Numbered from the stretch's first letter, positions 7,519 to 16,661 are shown. The stretch: DNA of 64,000 nt from an uncultured Acetatifactor sp. (GCA_910579755.1 CAJTVB010000017.1:28740-92739); one strand, 5' to 3'. Numbers and translations are program-made. The notes: generated by a model from the letters alone, not told the origin.

Positions 7519-9023
7519 AAAAGAAAATAACAGCGCTGTTAATGGCAGGTGCTTTGTGTGCCGGAATGCTTTGCGGCTGCGGGGGTGAAAGCGGGCAGGA
7601 AGAAAGCCCGAAGGAGTCAGGCCAGGGGACGAATCCGGGAGAAAATGCCGGCGGGGCCGTGGATCTGAGCAATATATACAGCGGCGAGCTGGAGCATAAT
7701 GTCACCATCCGGGTTTTGGAGAACGACACGGCCATCGAGCAGGGATATTTCCAGGAGCTGATCGATGCCTTTAATGAGAAATATGCAGAGTACGGGATTG
7801 TGGCAGTGGATGCCAATATGGATCAGTACAGTAATTTGGCGGACGACGGCCCTTACGGATACGGACCGGATGTGCTTTATCAGGCCAATGACGTGCTGAT
7901 GAAATATGTAGAAGGAAAGCACATTTATCCCATTCCCGCAGAAAGTCTGGAGTGTTTTCCGCAGATCACGGAAAATGCATGGAATGCTTATCAGGCAAAT
8001 GTAAACGGTGTCTCTTACTACATGGGCGTACCAGTAAACGTACAGTCCTCCATGCTGTATTACCGCAAGGATCTGTTGCCGGAGGATTGGGAGACCACAT
8101 GGGATAAGAACGGCAACAAGGTTCCTGACATGGTGGAAAGCTGGAATGATATGTACAGATATTCCCAGGAGATTGTGGCGAGAAACGATGGACATTACGG
8201 ATATATGCGCTCTCTTTATGACGTATACTTCTCTTCCGGATTCCTGTTCTCATACGGCGGCTATGTGTTTGGGGACAATAATACCAACGCAGATGATTTG
8301 GGTTTTTCTGCCGGCAATGCGGAGATCGGGGCCAATGTGCTCCTGCAGCAGGCGGCGCTGATGAATGAGGGCTGTATCGACGACTCCATCACAGTGAGCG
8401 CATACAGCAGACTGGCGGACGGAACCTATTTTGCCACAATGACCACTCCGGATGTATATACTTTGTTTTTGAAGGAGCTGCAGCTGGTTTATCAGGCGGA
8501 AGGAATGAGTGAGGAAGAGGCCAGGGCGCTGGCGGAGGAAAATCTGGTGATCACGGAGGTGCCGAAGCTTCCGGCCAGCGGCGACCTTACGGAGGAGGAT
8601 CCGGAGCTGATCCCCTTAAAAGCCATGGGCGGCGTTAACGGCTATGCCATCAGCGCTTACACAAAATCGCCGAATGCCTGCCTGGCTTTCGTGGAGTTTG
8701 CCACAGGCTATGAGATGATGCTCAGAAGAAACCAGATGCTGGGTATCGTGCCGGCCAGAAGCGATGTGGCTGACACCGTGGGCGGAGTGTCGGAAATCAT
8801 GTATCATAATCTGGATGCAGGCAATATTGTGGTTATGCCTTCCATCCGTGCCGTGGAGCAAATCTGGACGCCGGGACAGACCTTCTTTGAGGATCTGGCC
8901 AAGGATGCATTCAGACCGGAGGCGGAGAAAAAGTATAAGACTTTGGAGGATATCAAAAACGGCCTGGCCGCCGTGGATACCCAGATTTATGACGCGGTAC
9001 ACACGTTGGCAGGAACCAACTGA
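7515..9023 (+). CDS. malE: Maltodextrin ABC transporter solute-binding lipoprotein
   Basis: 502 residues from the ATG inside the ATGA overlap, preceded by GGGAGGAAAGG; upstream in-frame Met codons lack a ribosome site. The lipoprotein signal (MKKKITALLMAGAL...LCGC) is followed by a Gly/Glu linker and a family 1 extracellular solute-binding fold. Directly followed by two permease genes of the MalF/MalG type. No ATPase gene is present, so a shared MsmX-type ATPase elsewhere is expected, as is usual in Firmicutes. Confidence 0.85.
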   Translation: MKKKITALLMAGALCAGMLCGCGGESGQEESPKESGQGTNPGENAGGAVDLSNIYSGELEHNVTIRVLENDTAIEQGYFQELIDAFNEKYAEYGIVAVDANMDQYSNLADDGPYGYGPDVLYQANDVLMKYVEGKHIYPIPAESLECFPQITENAWNAYQANVNGVSYYMGVPVNVQSSMLYYRKDLLPEDWETTWDKNGNKVPDMVESWNDMYRYSQEIVARNDGHYGYMRSLYDVYFSSGFLFSYGGYVFGDNNTNADDLGFSAGNAEIGANVLLQQAALMNEGCIDDSITVSAYSRLADGTYFATMTTPDVYTLFLKELQLVYQAEGMSEEEARALAEENLVITEVPKLPASGDLTEEDPELIPLKAMGGVNGYAISAYTKSPNACLAFVEFATGYEMMLRRNQMLGIVPARSDVADTVGGVSEIMYHNLDAGNIVVMPSIRAVEQIWTPGQTFFEDLAKDAFRPEAEKKYKTLEDIKNGLAAVDTQIYDAVHTLAGTN

Positions 9024-9069
9024 ACAGGGAATGCGCAGCGAAAGCATATTGATGCGAAGAGGTATAAGC

Positions 9070-10365
9070 ATGAGTACAAGGATGAAACCAAACAAAAAAG
9101 TCAAAGCCAGTATGTGTCTTATGGGTCTGGGCCAGCTTATGTACGGCCAGGTGGGGAAGGGACTTCTCTACCTGGGGGTGCTGGCTCTTGGTATTTCATA
9201 TTTTGTATTTCGCGGCGGTGCAGATCTGGTGGGGCTTTTTACCCTTGGCACCCGGGAGATGGATACCTGGCTGGGAATAGAGGGCGATAACTCTGTAGTT
9301 ATGCTGCTTATGGGGATTCTTGCTCTGATCGCGCTTCTGCTCCTGGCAGCGGTTCATATTTCTAACGTGCAGGATGTCCGGGAGACCCAGAGGATTGTAG
9401 AGAGAGGCGGAAGGCCTGCGGCTTTTAAGGAGGACGCAAAGCAGCTGCTGGATAAAAAATTTTATAAGACTGTGCTTTTCCTGCCGGTTTTGGGCGTTTG
9501 TGTCTTTAATATCCTCCCGATCATTTTCATGATCGCCATCGCGTTTACCAATTATGGCGGAAGCATCGTGCCGCCCAAGCTGGTGGATTGGGTGGGATTA
9601 GACAATTTTGTGCAGATAACCACATTGTCTCAGTTTGCGCCCACCTTCGGCAGGATCCTGTCCTGGAATCTGATCTGGGCAGTCTGCTCCACGGCGCTGA
9701 ATTATTTTGCAGGCTTAGGCCTGGCGCTTTTGCTGAACAAGGACTGCGTAAAAGGAAAGGTATTCTGGAGATCCTTCCCCATTCTGGCCTATGCGGTTCC
9801 GGGATTTATCACCATGCTGGGATTTAAGTTTATGTTTTCCTATGGCGGTCCCATCAACCAGCTCATCACGGCTGCGGGACACAGGGCCGTGGGTTTTCTG
9901 GACATTGATGCAAAGTGGATCGCCCGGTTCATTGGTTTGGGAGTCAACGCCTGGGTCAGTGTTCCTTCCATTATGCTGCTTGCTACCGGGATTTTGTCTA
10001 ATCGGGATATGAGCCTGATGGAAGCGGCGAGAATCGATGGCGCTACTCCCTGGCAGCAGTTTCGGCGTATCACCCTGCCTTTTGTACTGTTTTCCACCAC
10101 CCCGGTGCTGCTGGGACAGTTTATCGGCAATTTCAACAATTTCGGCGTGTTCTATTTCCTGAGAGGCGGGCTGTACATAGACGGTTATTTCCTGGCCAGC
10201 GACACGGACCTGCTGATCAACTGGCTCTACAACCTGTCCATCAGCAATAACTATTATAACATCGGTGCCGCTATCAGTCTGGTGATATTCCTGATTACTT
10301 CCCTGATCTCTCTGGTGATCTATACCAGGAGTGCGTCGTATAAAGAGGAAGACACATTCCGATAA
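9070..10365 (+). CDS. malF: Maltodextrin ABC transporter permease, MalF type
   Basis: 431 residues; the ATG at 9070 follows AAGAGG. The N-terminal 130 residues contain two extra membrane helices and a charged linker, as in other MalF proteins. The core has the EAA loop (EAARIDGATPWQQFRRITLP, about residues 317-336) that contacts the ATPase. It forms the membrane channel together with the MalG-type protein encoded next. Earlier in-frame ATG codons exist at 9028 and 9052 but have weaker ribosome sites. Confidence 0.9.
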   Translation: MSTRMKPNKKVKASMCLMGLGQLMYGQVGKGLLYLGVLALGISYFVFRGGADLVGLFTLGTREMDTWLGIEGDNSVVMLLMGILALIALLLLAAVHISNVQDVRETQRIVERGGRPAAFKEDAKQLLDKKFYKTVLFLPVLGVCVFNILPIIFMIAIAFTNYGGSIVPPKLVDWVGLDNFVQITTLSQFAPTFGRILSWNLIWAVCSTALNYFAGLGLALLLNKDCVKGKVFWRSFPILAYAVPGFITMLGFKFMFSYGGPINQLITAAGHRAVGFLDIDAKWIARFIGLGVNAWVSVPSIMLLATGILSNRDMSLMEAARIDGATPWQQFRRITLPFVLFSTTPVLLGQFIGNFNNFGVFYFLRGGLYIDGYFLASDTDLLINWLYNLSISNNYYNIGAAISLVIFLITSLISLVIYTRSASYKEEDTFR

Positions 10366-10375
10366 AAGTGTGAAG

Positions 10376-10414
10376 GAAATCACTAAGCTCGAAAGTACCT
10401 CGCCAAGTGATTTC
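10376..10414 (+). repeat. Hairpin in the malF-malG spacer
   Basis: GAAATCACT (10376-10384) and its complement AGTGATTTC (10406-10414) enclose a 21-base loop in an unusually long spacer of 115 bases between two genes that are normally adjacent. No T-run follows, so it is not a clear terminator. It could set the ratio of the two permeases or be an inserted intergenic repeat. Confidence 0.45.
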
Positions 10415-10480
10415 ACGCTCTGTACAGCAGAGCTTCTTTCCACAGATTGTGCCGGCTGCGCCGACATTATGGAGGTTACT

Positions 10481-11308
10481 ATGAAGGTTTCAAAAATAGC
10501 TGATACATGTGTCACTTACATTATTTTGATTGTTGTGTGCTTTATCTTTTTCTTTCCGTGCCTCTGGCTGATTTTGGCATCCTTCAGCAAGTCGGGTTCC
10601 ATATATTCCTTTGAGGGATTTTTCCCCAGCTCTTACAGCCTGGATACCTTCAGGACGCTGTTTACGGATACTGCCATGTATAATTACCCCAGGTGGTTTC
10701 GCAATACGTTGTTTATTGCGGTGATGAGCTGTCTCGTGGGCACCTTCCTGACGATTCTGACAGCCTATACCATGTCCCGCTTTCAGTTTGGGGCTAGGAA
10801 AACCATGATGAAGACCACCCTGATTTTGGGAATGTTTCCTTCTTTCATGGGAATGATTGCGGTGTATATCATCATGACCCAGTTCGGGCTGATCAATAAT
10901 ATGTGGGGGCTGATCCTGATTTACAGCGCCAATGCGCCCATGGGATACCTGACTCAGAAGGGATTCTTTGATACCATTCCCTCATCTATCGACGAGGCGG
11001 CCCGGATCGACGGAGCCACGAATTTTCAGGTGTTTACAAGGATTAACCTGCCTATTTCCATGCCTATCATTGTCTATACGGCACTGACCAGCTTCACCTT
11101 TCCCTGGAGCGACTTTATCCTTCCGAAGCTTCTATTGAAGGAAAAGGATCTGTACACGGTGGCCGTGGGGCTGATGAGCCTGGGAGACACGGAGTTTGCC
11201 CGCTTTGCGGCAGGAGCGGTGTTCATTGCGGTACCCATCGTTATTCTTTACTTCTGCCTTGTAAAATTCATGGTAAATGGAATGACGGCAGGGGCGGTAA
11301 AGGGTTAA
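10481..11308 (+). CDS. malG: Maltodextrin ABC transporter permease, MalG type
   Basis: 275 residues, start chosen at the ATG five bases behind GGAGG. Six membrane segments and the EAA motif (EAARIDGATNFQVFTRINLP, about 200 residues in) identify a MalG-type permease. It completes the importer begun at 7515 and is followed by a terminator. Confidence 0.9.
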   Translation: MKVSKIADTCVTYIILIVVCFIFFFPCLWLILASFSKSGSIYSFEGFFPSSYSLDTFRTLFTDTAMYNYPRWFRNTLFIAVMSCLVGTFLTILTAYTMSRFQFGARKTMMKTTLILGMFPSFMGMIAVYIIMTQFGLINNMWGLILIYSANAPMGYLTQKGFFDTIPSSIDEAARIDGATNFQVFTRINLPISMPIIVYTALTSFTFPWSDFILPKLLLKEKDLYTVAVGLMSLGDTEFARFAAGAVFIAVPIVILYFCLVKFMVNGMTAGAVKG

Positions 11309-11325
11309 TTCATTTTATGTCCATC

Positions 11326-11390
11326 AGCCTGTGTGATTGGAAGAAATGCGGCAACAGAGACGCAATTTTTCCGTTACGCAGGCTTTTTTT
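11326..11390 (+). terminator. Terminator of the maltodextrin operon
   Basis: AGCCTGTGT (11326-11334) pairs with ACGCAGGCT (11376-11384, one G-U) and is followed by seven T. The loop is long, about 40 bases. Confidence 0.6.
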
Positions 11391-11423
11391 GCGTGGTTTT
11401 TCTTTTGCATAGGCTTGTGATTA

Positions 11424-11486
11424 TTGACAAACGATAATTTTGGGTGTATTTTATAATTAAAATTATTGAATAACAATAATTTTAAT
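11424..11486 (+). promoter_or_regulatory. Promoter overlapped by a 31-base palindrome
   Basis: TTGACA at 11424-11429 and TATTTT at 11447-11452 (17-base spacer) form a promoter. Right after it lies a perfect palindrome with 13-base arms, ATTAAAATTATTG (11456-11468) and CAATAATTTTAAT (11474-11486), around AATAA. A further half site, CGATAATTTT, sits between the -35 and -10 boxes (11432-11441). This arrangement points to a repressor site. The HTH protein encoded at 12464 is a candidate. Confidence 0.65.
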
Positions 11487-11534
11487 ATGAATGGTAAGAA
11501 ATAAGGTCTGTTTCAATGAAAGGGAGGAAGAGCG

Positions 11535-12455
11535 ATGGAAGCTATTGTATTTTTCTGGGAGCAGGCAGGCGGTCTGCTCCGCCGGCTGTCGCTGTCGGGA
11601 GATGCAGGTAATATTGCCGCATGGATCATTTTTATTCTGGCAGGAGGAAGTCCCCTGATATTGTGGGCCATCCTGGGGATCCGGAAGAGGGCGGGAAGGA
11701 GCGATCTGCTGTTGCTGCTCATTTCCGTTGTGCTGACCGCAGGGCTGTGGTTTATGGTGAATCCTTCCTATATGGACAGGTATTTGTTTCATGGGATGGA
11801 GGATGTGGGTGCGTATATTTTTCCCGGTGTGATCTGTTCTCTTGTACTGGCCTGGGGGGCAATGCGTCTTCTGGGGATTTATGAAGGGTTGAGCAGGCAG
11901 AGTTTTTTCAGGTGTCTGGAGGTGATGCTGGGGATTTATGTGGCCGTCACAGCGGCAGCCCTGTGCCTGGGATGGTGGACGGAGCTGGCGCAGGGCTGGA
12001 GCAATCTGTGTCAGGGCAATACCTGGGCTGGCAAAGAGGAGCTGTTGTCCGGCACGGCCCCGGGTATGGCATCTGACAGAGGAAGCCTGGCGGTGAGCAG
12101 CTTTTTTCTGATTCTGCAGGTCACGGCCCAAAAGCTTCCCGGTTTTCTGGAATTGCTTCTGTTTGGAATGGCAGTCTGCCTGCTGCGCAGCTGTGAGAGG
12201 GAGAATTTTGGTGGGAAGAGCCTGATATGGGTGGAACGTCTGAAGCGCTGGAGCGGGCGGTTTTTGGGGGTTATTCTTTTGAGCAACGCCGGTGTGAACC
12301 TGCTGCAGCTTTTGTTTTCAGGTTATATATTGCGGAGCAGCTACAGAGTATTACTGCCTTTGTGGGAGGTGACAGCAGTGTTGGGAATTCTGCTGCTGAG
12401 CCGGTTCTATCTGGAGAGCAGGAGGCTGAAGGAAGAAAACGACGGATTTATATAG
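11535..12455 (+). CDS. Polytopic membrane protein of unknown function
   Basis: 306 residues with about eight hydrophobic segments, for example at 27-47, 58-76 and 95-113, and short charged loops. No enzymatic motif is visible. It is followed after 8 bases by a small HTH regulator, a pairing common in Firmicutes where a DUF2975-like membrane protein accompanies a YozG-type regulator. This protein is longer than DUF2975, so I only note the analogy. Confidence 0.6.
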   Translation: MEAIVFFWEQAGGLLRRLSLSGDAGNIAAWIIFILAGGSPLILWAILGIRKRAGRSDLLLLLISVVLTAGLWFMVNPSYMDRYLFHGMEDVGAYIFPGVICSLVLAWGAMRLLGIYEGLSRQSFFRCLEVMLGIYVAVTAAALCLGWWTELAQGWSNLCQGNTWAGKEELLSGTAPGMASDRGSLAVSSFFLILQVTAQKLPGFLELLLFGMAVCLLRSCERENFGGKSLIWVERLKRWSGRFLGVILLSNAGVNLLQLLFSGYILRSSYRVLLPLWEVTAVLGILLLSRFYLESRRLKEENDGFI

Positions 12456-12463
12456 GAGGCGTC

Positions 12464-12718
12464 ATGGCGATTCAAGTGCATTTAGATGAAATACTGAAGG
12501 AGCGCCGTATGACTTCCAAGGAGCTGTGCAGGATGGTGGGAATTACAGAGGCAAATCTTTCCATTCTGCGCAGCGGGAAGGCAAAGGGCGTCCGTTTTGG
12601 GACAGTGAACAGGATTTGCTATTACCTGCAGTGCGATGTGGGGGACATACTGAAATTTGACGGGAAGCTGGAGGAAGAGGATATGAGCGCCGGCCCGGAG
12701 GATTCCGGGGAGATGTGA
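12464..12718 (+). CDS. Small Cro/CI-type (YozG-like) HTH regulator
   Basis: 84 residues, start at the ATG behind TAGGAGG. The helix-turn-helix is clear: MTSKELCRMVGITEANLSIL, then NRICYYLQCDVGDILKF, the wording of YozG-type regulators. Probably regulates its own operon; the palindrome at 11456-11486 is a plausible site. The C-terminal 15 residues are acidic. Confidence 0.8.
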   Translation: MAIQVHLDEILKERRMTSKELCRMVGITEANLSILRSGKAKGVRFGTVNRICYYLQCDVGDILKFDGKLEEEDMSAGPEDSGEM

Positions 12719-12825
12719 CATGTGGCAGAGGGAATGGAAGAAGGCAGAGGAAGAGGGAAAAGCCAGAGAGAGCTGCGACAGGGATGACGACAAATAGAGT
12801 GGATATGAGAAGGAGGAAATAAGAG

Positions 12826-13749
12826 ATGGGTTGCGGAAAAATGGGGATAAAAAGGGGAAAAAGGATGGCGGTCATGGGGGTGCTGTTGGCTGTATCGCTT
12901 GCTTTTGGGGGATGTGCCCTGGCCAGGGAGGAGTTGGAGAATCCTAAGAAGGACAGACTGGTGGGAGTGTATCTGACCAAAGAGTATCTGGAGATGGAAG
13001 AGCCAAAGATCGAGATGAACTGGAAAGGGGAGCTTTATTTGGAGGACAGCCAGACGCAGATCGAAGGAATTTTGGGAGACTTGTCCGACGAAAGCCTCCT
13101 GCATTTCGAGGGAGTGGAGGGTTATGGAATATATGGTATCAGAATGCATAGCGAAAGCGATAGCAGCGTTTTTTCCAGTGATGAGATCTTTGCGGATATA
13201 CATCTGACATTGGAGGATAACGGGGAAAAAATAGAAGCTGTGGTATATGTGGGAGAAAATGGCCCGCGCGTAGTGTATTTTAATCCGATCTATCAGAGGG
13301 AGGACGGAACCGTATATCTGCGGCAGGGAACAGGCATGTCCTGGGACGGCTTTGCGGAAGGCGCGGCTATGAGCCAGAGCATGAAGGAATCTGTCTCGGA
13401 GGGCGTAAAAGGCGAGGAAACTGTCAAAACCTTTGAATGCGCCATTGAGATCCGGCAGAGCACAGAGCCCCGGACCACGGAGCTTTTGTTCCTGGATGGA
13501 GAAAATAAGGTGCTGGAGCGCAGGGAAGAAAGCAGGATCAGAGAAATATTGGAGAAAGATGAGGGGAGGCTGGAGGTTCCCCAGGGAACAGAGTATCTTC
13601 TGCTGGTTCAGAGCGGAAAAGCCCAGGGACAGGAAGCGGAGGAAAAGCGGAGTCTCTGCAATAGGGGCGAGGAGCACCTGGAGTTTTTGCTTCCCGGCAC
13701 AGATGGCTTTCTGGAGGCAGTGCAGCTGCAGATTCTGTGGCAGCAGTGA
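12826..13749 (+). CDS. Lipoprotein of unknown function
   Basis: 307 residues. Basic start (GKMGIKRGKRMAV), hydrophobic core and lipobox ending FGGC (Cys about residue 30) indicate a lipoprotein. The mature part is acidic with no motif I recognise. Follows the HTH gene by about 100 bases that contain no gene. The start could also be the Met at residue 6 or 14. Confidence 0.6.
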   Translation: MGCGKMGIKRGKRMAVMGVLLAVSLAFGGCALAREELENPKKDRLVGVYLTKEYLEMEEPKIEMNWKGELYLEDSQTQIEGILGDLSDESLLHFEGVEGYGIYGIRMHSESDSSVFSSDEIFADIHLTLEDNGEKIEAVVYVGENGPRVVYFNPIYQREDGTVYLRQGTGMSWDGFAEGAAMSQSMKESVSEGVKGEETVKTFECAIEIRQSTEPRTTELLFLDGENKVLERREESRIREILEKDEGRLEVPQGTEYLLLVQSGKAQGQEAEEKRSLCNRGEEHLEFLLPGTDGFLEAVQLQILWQQ

Positions 13750-13909
13750 CGATTCAAGCTTGAATATATCTGCCGGCTTTGTTAGAATGATTTTCAGGGC
13801 ATGCGTGTACTGATCGGATGAAATGACGGTTTACACGGATGGGATAAACTGCTACAATAGGATACAGGCTGGAGGAGAGTCCTGGAAAAATCCCAGGGCG
13901 GAGGATGTA

Positions 13910-14164
13910 ATGATGCGGGAAATGGAATTTAAAATGGAACGGCCCGGACTGCTGGAGCCGGGACAGAGGATCACGGTAACGGAAGGCGTCCTGCCCAGCA
14001 ATTATTATTATACTATAGATCCTGCGCTGGCCATGTCGGCAAATATTCCCTTTCGTGACCGGCTGAAAAGCAGAGAAGGCATAGTCACCAATGTGACGGA
14101 AAATGCCAGGGGATTTTATGTGACGGCTCAGTTTGAGGAGCCGGATCCCGGCAGAGCAAAATAA
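13910..14164 (+). CDS. Small conserved hypothetical protein upstream of ridA
   Basis: 84 residues; ATG at 13910 with GGAGG five bases in front. No signal or membrane segment. Beta-rich pattern with SNYYYTIDPALAMSANIPF in the middle. Function unknown. Separated from ridA by 32 bases, so probably co-transcribed. Confidence 0.6.
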   Translation: MMREMEFKMERPGLLEPGQRITVTEGVLPSNYYYTIDPALAMSANIPFRDRLKSREGIVTNVTENARGFYVTAQFEEPDPGRAK

Positions 14165-14196
14165 AGTTAGAACAGATAAAAAGTGAGGTTGAAAGC

Positions 14197-14571
14197 ATGT
14201 TAAAGAAAATTTCCACAGACAAAGCGCCGGCGGCCATCGGCCCCTATTCCCAGGGAATTATCGCAAATGGATTTCTGTTTGCGTCGGGCCAGATTCCAAT
14301 TGACCCGGCTGACGGAGAGATCAAAGGCACGGATATCTCTGCCCAGGCCGAACAGGTAATGAAGAATATCGGTGCTCTTTTGGCTGAGGCGGGAAGCAGC
14401 TATGAAAATGTGGTAAAGACCTCCTGTTTCCTTGCGGACATGGGAGATTTTGCTGCCTTTAATGAGGTATATGCAAAATATTTTACGGAAAAGCCGGCCA
14501 GAAGCTGTGTGGCCGTAAAGACGCTTCCCAAAAACGTATTGTGTGAGGTGGAAGTGATCGCCGCAGTGTAA
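14197..14571 (+). CDS. ridA: RidA family 2-iminobutanoate/2-iminopropanoate deaminase
   Basis: 124 residues, full family length. Hallmarks: APAAIGPYSQGI near residues 9-20, SGQIPIDP (about 30-37), the substrate-anchoring Arg in KPARSCVAVKTLPKNV and the final CEVEVIA. RidA hydrolyses reactive enamines/imines made by PLP enzymes such as threonine dehydratase and protects against 2-aminoacrylate damage. Soluble, cytoplasmic trimer in known members. Confidence 0.93.
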   Translation: MLKKISTDKAPAAIGPYSQGIIANGFLFASGQIPIDPADGEIKGTDISAQAEQVMKNIGALLAEAGSSYENVVKTSCFLADMGDFAAFNEVYAKYFTEKPARSCVAVKTLPKNVLCEVEVIAAV

Positions 14572-14612
14572 GGCCGCAGGCCCGGGCCGGGAGGCGGAAA
14601 GGTTGCCCAAAG

Positions 14613-14636
14613 CGCCGCTTGCAGAAGCGGCGTTTT
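14613..14636 (+). terminator. Terminator after ridA
   Basis: CGCCGCTT and AAGCGGCG around a GCAG loop, followed by TTTT, 40 bases after the ridA stop. Confidence 0.75.
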
Positions 14637-14668
14637 GGTGTGTCCGGATTTTGGAGGGAATATTACCT

Positions 14669-15205
14669 ATGAAGGAGAATATCATATTGATTGGAATGCC
14701 CGGCGCGGGCAAGAGCACCGTGGGGGTGGTTCTGGCAAAGAAGCTGGGCCGGGGCTTTGTGGATTCCGACTTGGTGATACAGGAGAGATATGGAAAGCTG
14801 CTGCATGAGCTGATCCAGGAGAACGGCGTGGAAGGCTTTTGGAGAATAGAGGAGGAGGTTAACGCTTCTCTTTCGCAGAAAAAGTGTGTTATTGCTACCG
14901 GGGGAAGCGTCATTTACGGACCCAAAGCCATGGAGCATCTGCGGGGGATCGGCACGGTAGTGTATCTGCAGCTTCCCTGTGAGGAGGTGGCGGAGCGGCT
15001 GGGGGATCTGGATGCCCGGGGCGTGACACTGAAGCCCGGGCAGACGCTGAAGGATTTGTACCGGGAGAGGACGCCGCTCTATGAAAAATATGCTCATATT
15101 ACCATCACCTGCAGCGGGAAGATGCTGAGGCAGATTGTGGAGGAGACGGCGAACGCCGTGGCGCGGCATGTCCGCAGGATGCAGCAGGAGGGAGAAGCAA
15201 AATGA
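14669..15205 (+). CDS. aroK: Shikimate kinase
   Basis: 178 residues; ATG behind GGAGGG. P-loop GMPGAGKST (about 9-17), the shikimate-binding Asp in DSDLVIQ (about 32), the Arg of FWRIEEEV, ATGGSV (about 76) and the lid region RERTPLYEKYA define shikimate kinase. It phosphorylates shikimate at the 3-hydroxyl in aromatic amino acid synthesis. Other aro genes are not in the window. Its stop overlaps the transporter gene by 4 bases. Confidence 0.93.
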   Translation: MKENIILIGMPGAGKSTVGVVLAKKLGRGFVDSDLVIQERYGKLLHELIQENGVEGFWRIEEEVNASLSQKKCVIATGGSVIYGPKAMEHLRGIGTVVYLQLPCEEVAERLGDLDARGVTLKPGQTLKDLYRERTPLYEKYAHITITCSGKMLRQIVEETANAVARHVRRMQQEGEAK

Positions 15206-16221
15206 AGACGAAAAACAGTCTGCTGTTGCTTCTGACGGCTTTTATCTGGGGAATGGCTTTCGTGTCCCAGAGCAAGGGAATGGACTATATGCATCCCCTG
15301 ACCTTTAACGGAATCCGAGCGCTGATCGGGGCGGCCACGCTGGCGGTCTATATTTTCTTTTCCCGGAGAAAGCAGAGAAAGACAGCAGCGGAGAAGATGG
15401 CGGCAGAAAAGGCAGTGGAAAAGGCGACAGCAGAAGAGGCGCCAGCGGAAAAGACAGGGGCCGGCATGAAGCTTGAGGAAACGAAAAAAACGGACTGGAA
15501 GGTTACGCTGCGGGCGGGAATCTGGTGCGGTCTGGCGTTGACGGCGGCCAGCACTCTCCAACAGTTCGGCATCAAGTATACCTCCGTGGGAAAGGCTGGA
15601 TTTATCACCACCCTGTATATTATTTTTGTGCCTTTGGCGGGAATCTTTTTTAAGAAGAAGGTTTCCGGTGTAGTGTGGGCAGGAGCCTTGATGGCAGCAC
15701 TGGGGATGTATTTGCTATGTATGACGGAGAGCTTTGTACCGGGAGCGGGCGATATTCTGGTGTTTTTGAGTGCGTTGGTGTTTGCGGCGCATATTTTGAT
15801 TGTAGACCACTTTTCGCCTAAAACCGATGGAGTACAGGTATCCTGCATTCAGTTTATTATTTGCGGAGTTGTCTGTACCGCAGGCGCGTTTTTCTGGGGA
15901 AGTCCGGATTTGGGTCAGATCAGAGACGGCCTGGGAACATTGCTGTACGCCGGTGTATTGAGCTGCGGTGTGGCTTACACGTTGCAGATTCTGGGGCAGA
16001 AGGGAGTGAACCCTACGGTGGCGGCGCTGATTTTAAGCCTGGAGTCCGTATTTGCAACGGTGGTGGGCTGGATCGCATATGAGATCGGTTTTTTAAAAAC
16101 TGATCAGACGCTTACCGGAAGGCAGATCGGAGGATGTATCCTGGTATTTGCCGCGGTGATCCTGGTACAGCTGCCGGACAGATGGTTTCGGCGCAAAAGG
16201 GTGCAGGAGAGCCGGGAATAG
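15202..16221 (+). CDS. EamA/DMT family transporter
   Basis: 339 residues, ten hydrophobic segments in two EamA halves. The first half starts LLLLTAFIWGMAFVSQ. An unusual Ala/Glu/Lys-rich cytoplasmic loop (about residues 58-100) separates helix 2 from helix 3. The second half ends VFAAVILVQL. Members export amino acids or metabolites; the substrate cannot be told. Coupled to aroK by an ATGA overlap, so export of an aromatic-pathway metabolite is possible but unproven. Confidence 0.85.
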   Translation: MKTKNSLLLLLTAFIWGMAFVSQSKGMDYMHPLTFNGIRALIGAATLAVYIFFSRRKQRKTAAEKMAAEKAVEKATAEEAPAEKTGAGMKLEETKKTDWKVTLRAGIWCGLALTAASTLQQFGIKYTSVGKAGFITTLYIIFVPLAGIFFKKKVSGVVWAGALMAALGMYLLCMTESFVPGAGDILVFLSALVFAAHILIVDHFSPKTDGVQVSCIQFIICGVVCTAGAFFWGSPDLGQIRDGLGTLLYAGVLSCGVAYTLQILGQKGVNPTVAALILSLESVFATVVGWIAYEIGFLKTDQTLTGRQIGGCILVFAAVILVQLPDRWFRRKRVQESRE

Positions 16222-16297
16222 GTTTTTTGTGTATAAAAATATCATATTGGCAGAAACTAAGGATGAATTGTTGAGCCGGCTTGAAAGGAGTATGCCA

Positions 16298-16654
16298 ATG
16301 GATTACGTGAATGCTTTTTGGGTGGGAGGACTGATCTGTGCGTTGGTACAGATTTTGATGGAAAAGACGAAAATGATGCCCGGGCGGATTATGGTGCTTC
16401 TGGTGGTGGCCGGCGCGGTGATCAGCTTTCTTGGATGGTATGAACCCTTTCAGGAGTTTGCCGGAGCAGGAGCCGGCGTACCCCTGCTGGGATTCGGAAA
16501 TGTGCTGATGAAGGGAGTGAAAGAGGCCGTGGACGAACAGGGCTTTCTGGGCTTGTTTGCGGGAGGCTTCAAGGCCGGCGCGGTGGGAACAGCCGCAGCG
16601 CTGATTTTCGGATACCTGGCCAGCCTTGTGTTTCGCTCCAAAATGAAAAAATAG
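16298..16654 (+). CDS. spoVAE: Stage V sporulation protein AE
   Basis: 118 residues from the ATG seven bases behind AAGGAG. The sequence follows SpoVAEB closely: VGGLICALVQ, KTKMMPGRIMV, EFAGAGAGVPLLGFGN, then GFLGLFAGGFKAGAVG. Membrane protein of the spore inner membrane; the SpoVA proteins form the channel for dipicolinic acid uptake and release. spoVAC and spoVAD normally lie next to it and are absent here, so this copy stands alone. Confidence 0.85.
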   Translation: MDYVNAFWVGGLICALVQILMEKTKMMPGRIMVLLVVAGAVISFLGWYEPFQEFAGAGAGVPLLGFGNVLMKGVKEAVDEQGFLGLFAGGFKAGAVGTAAALIFGYLASLVFRSKMKK

Positions 16655-16661
16655 GGCCTCT

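Noticed and set aside
12622..13677. 351-codon minus-strand frame
   Set aside because: Shadow of the HTH and lipoprotein genes, which have start sites and motifs on the plus strand.
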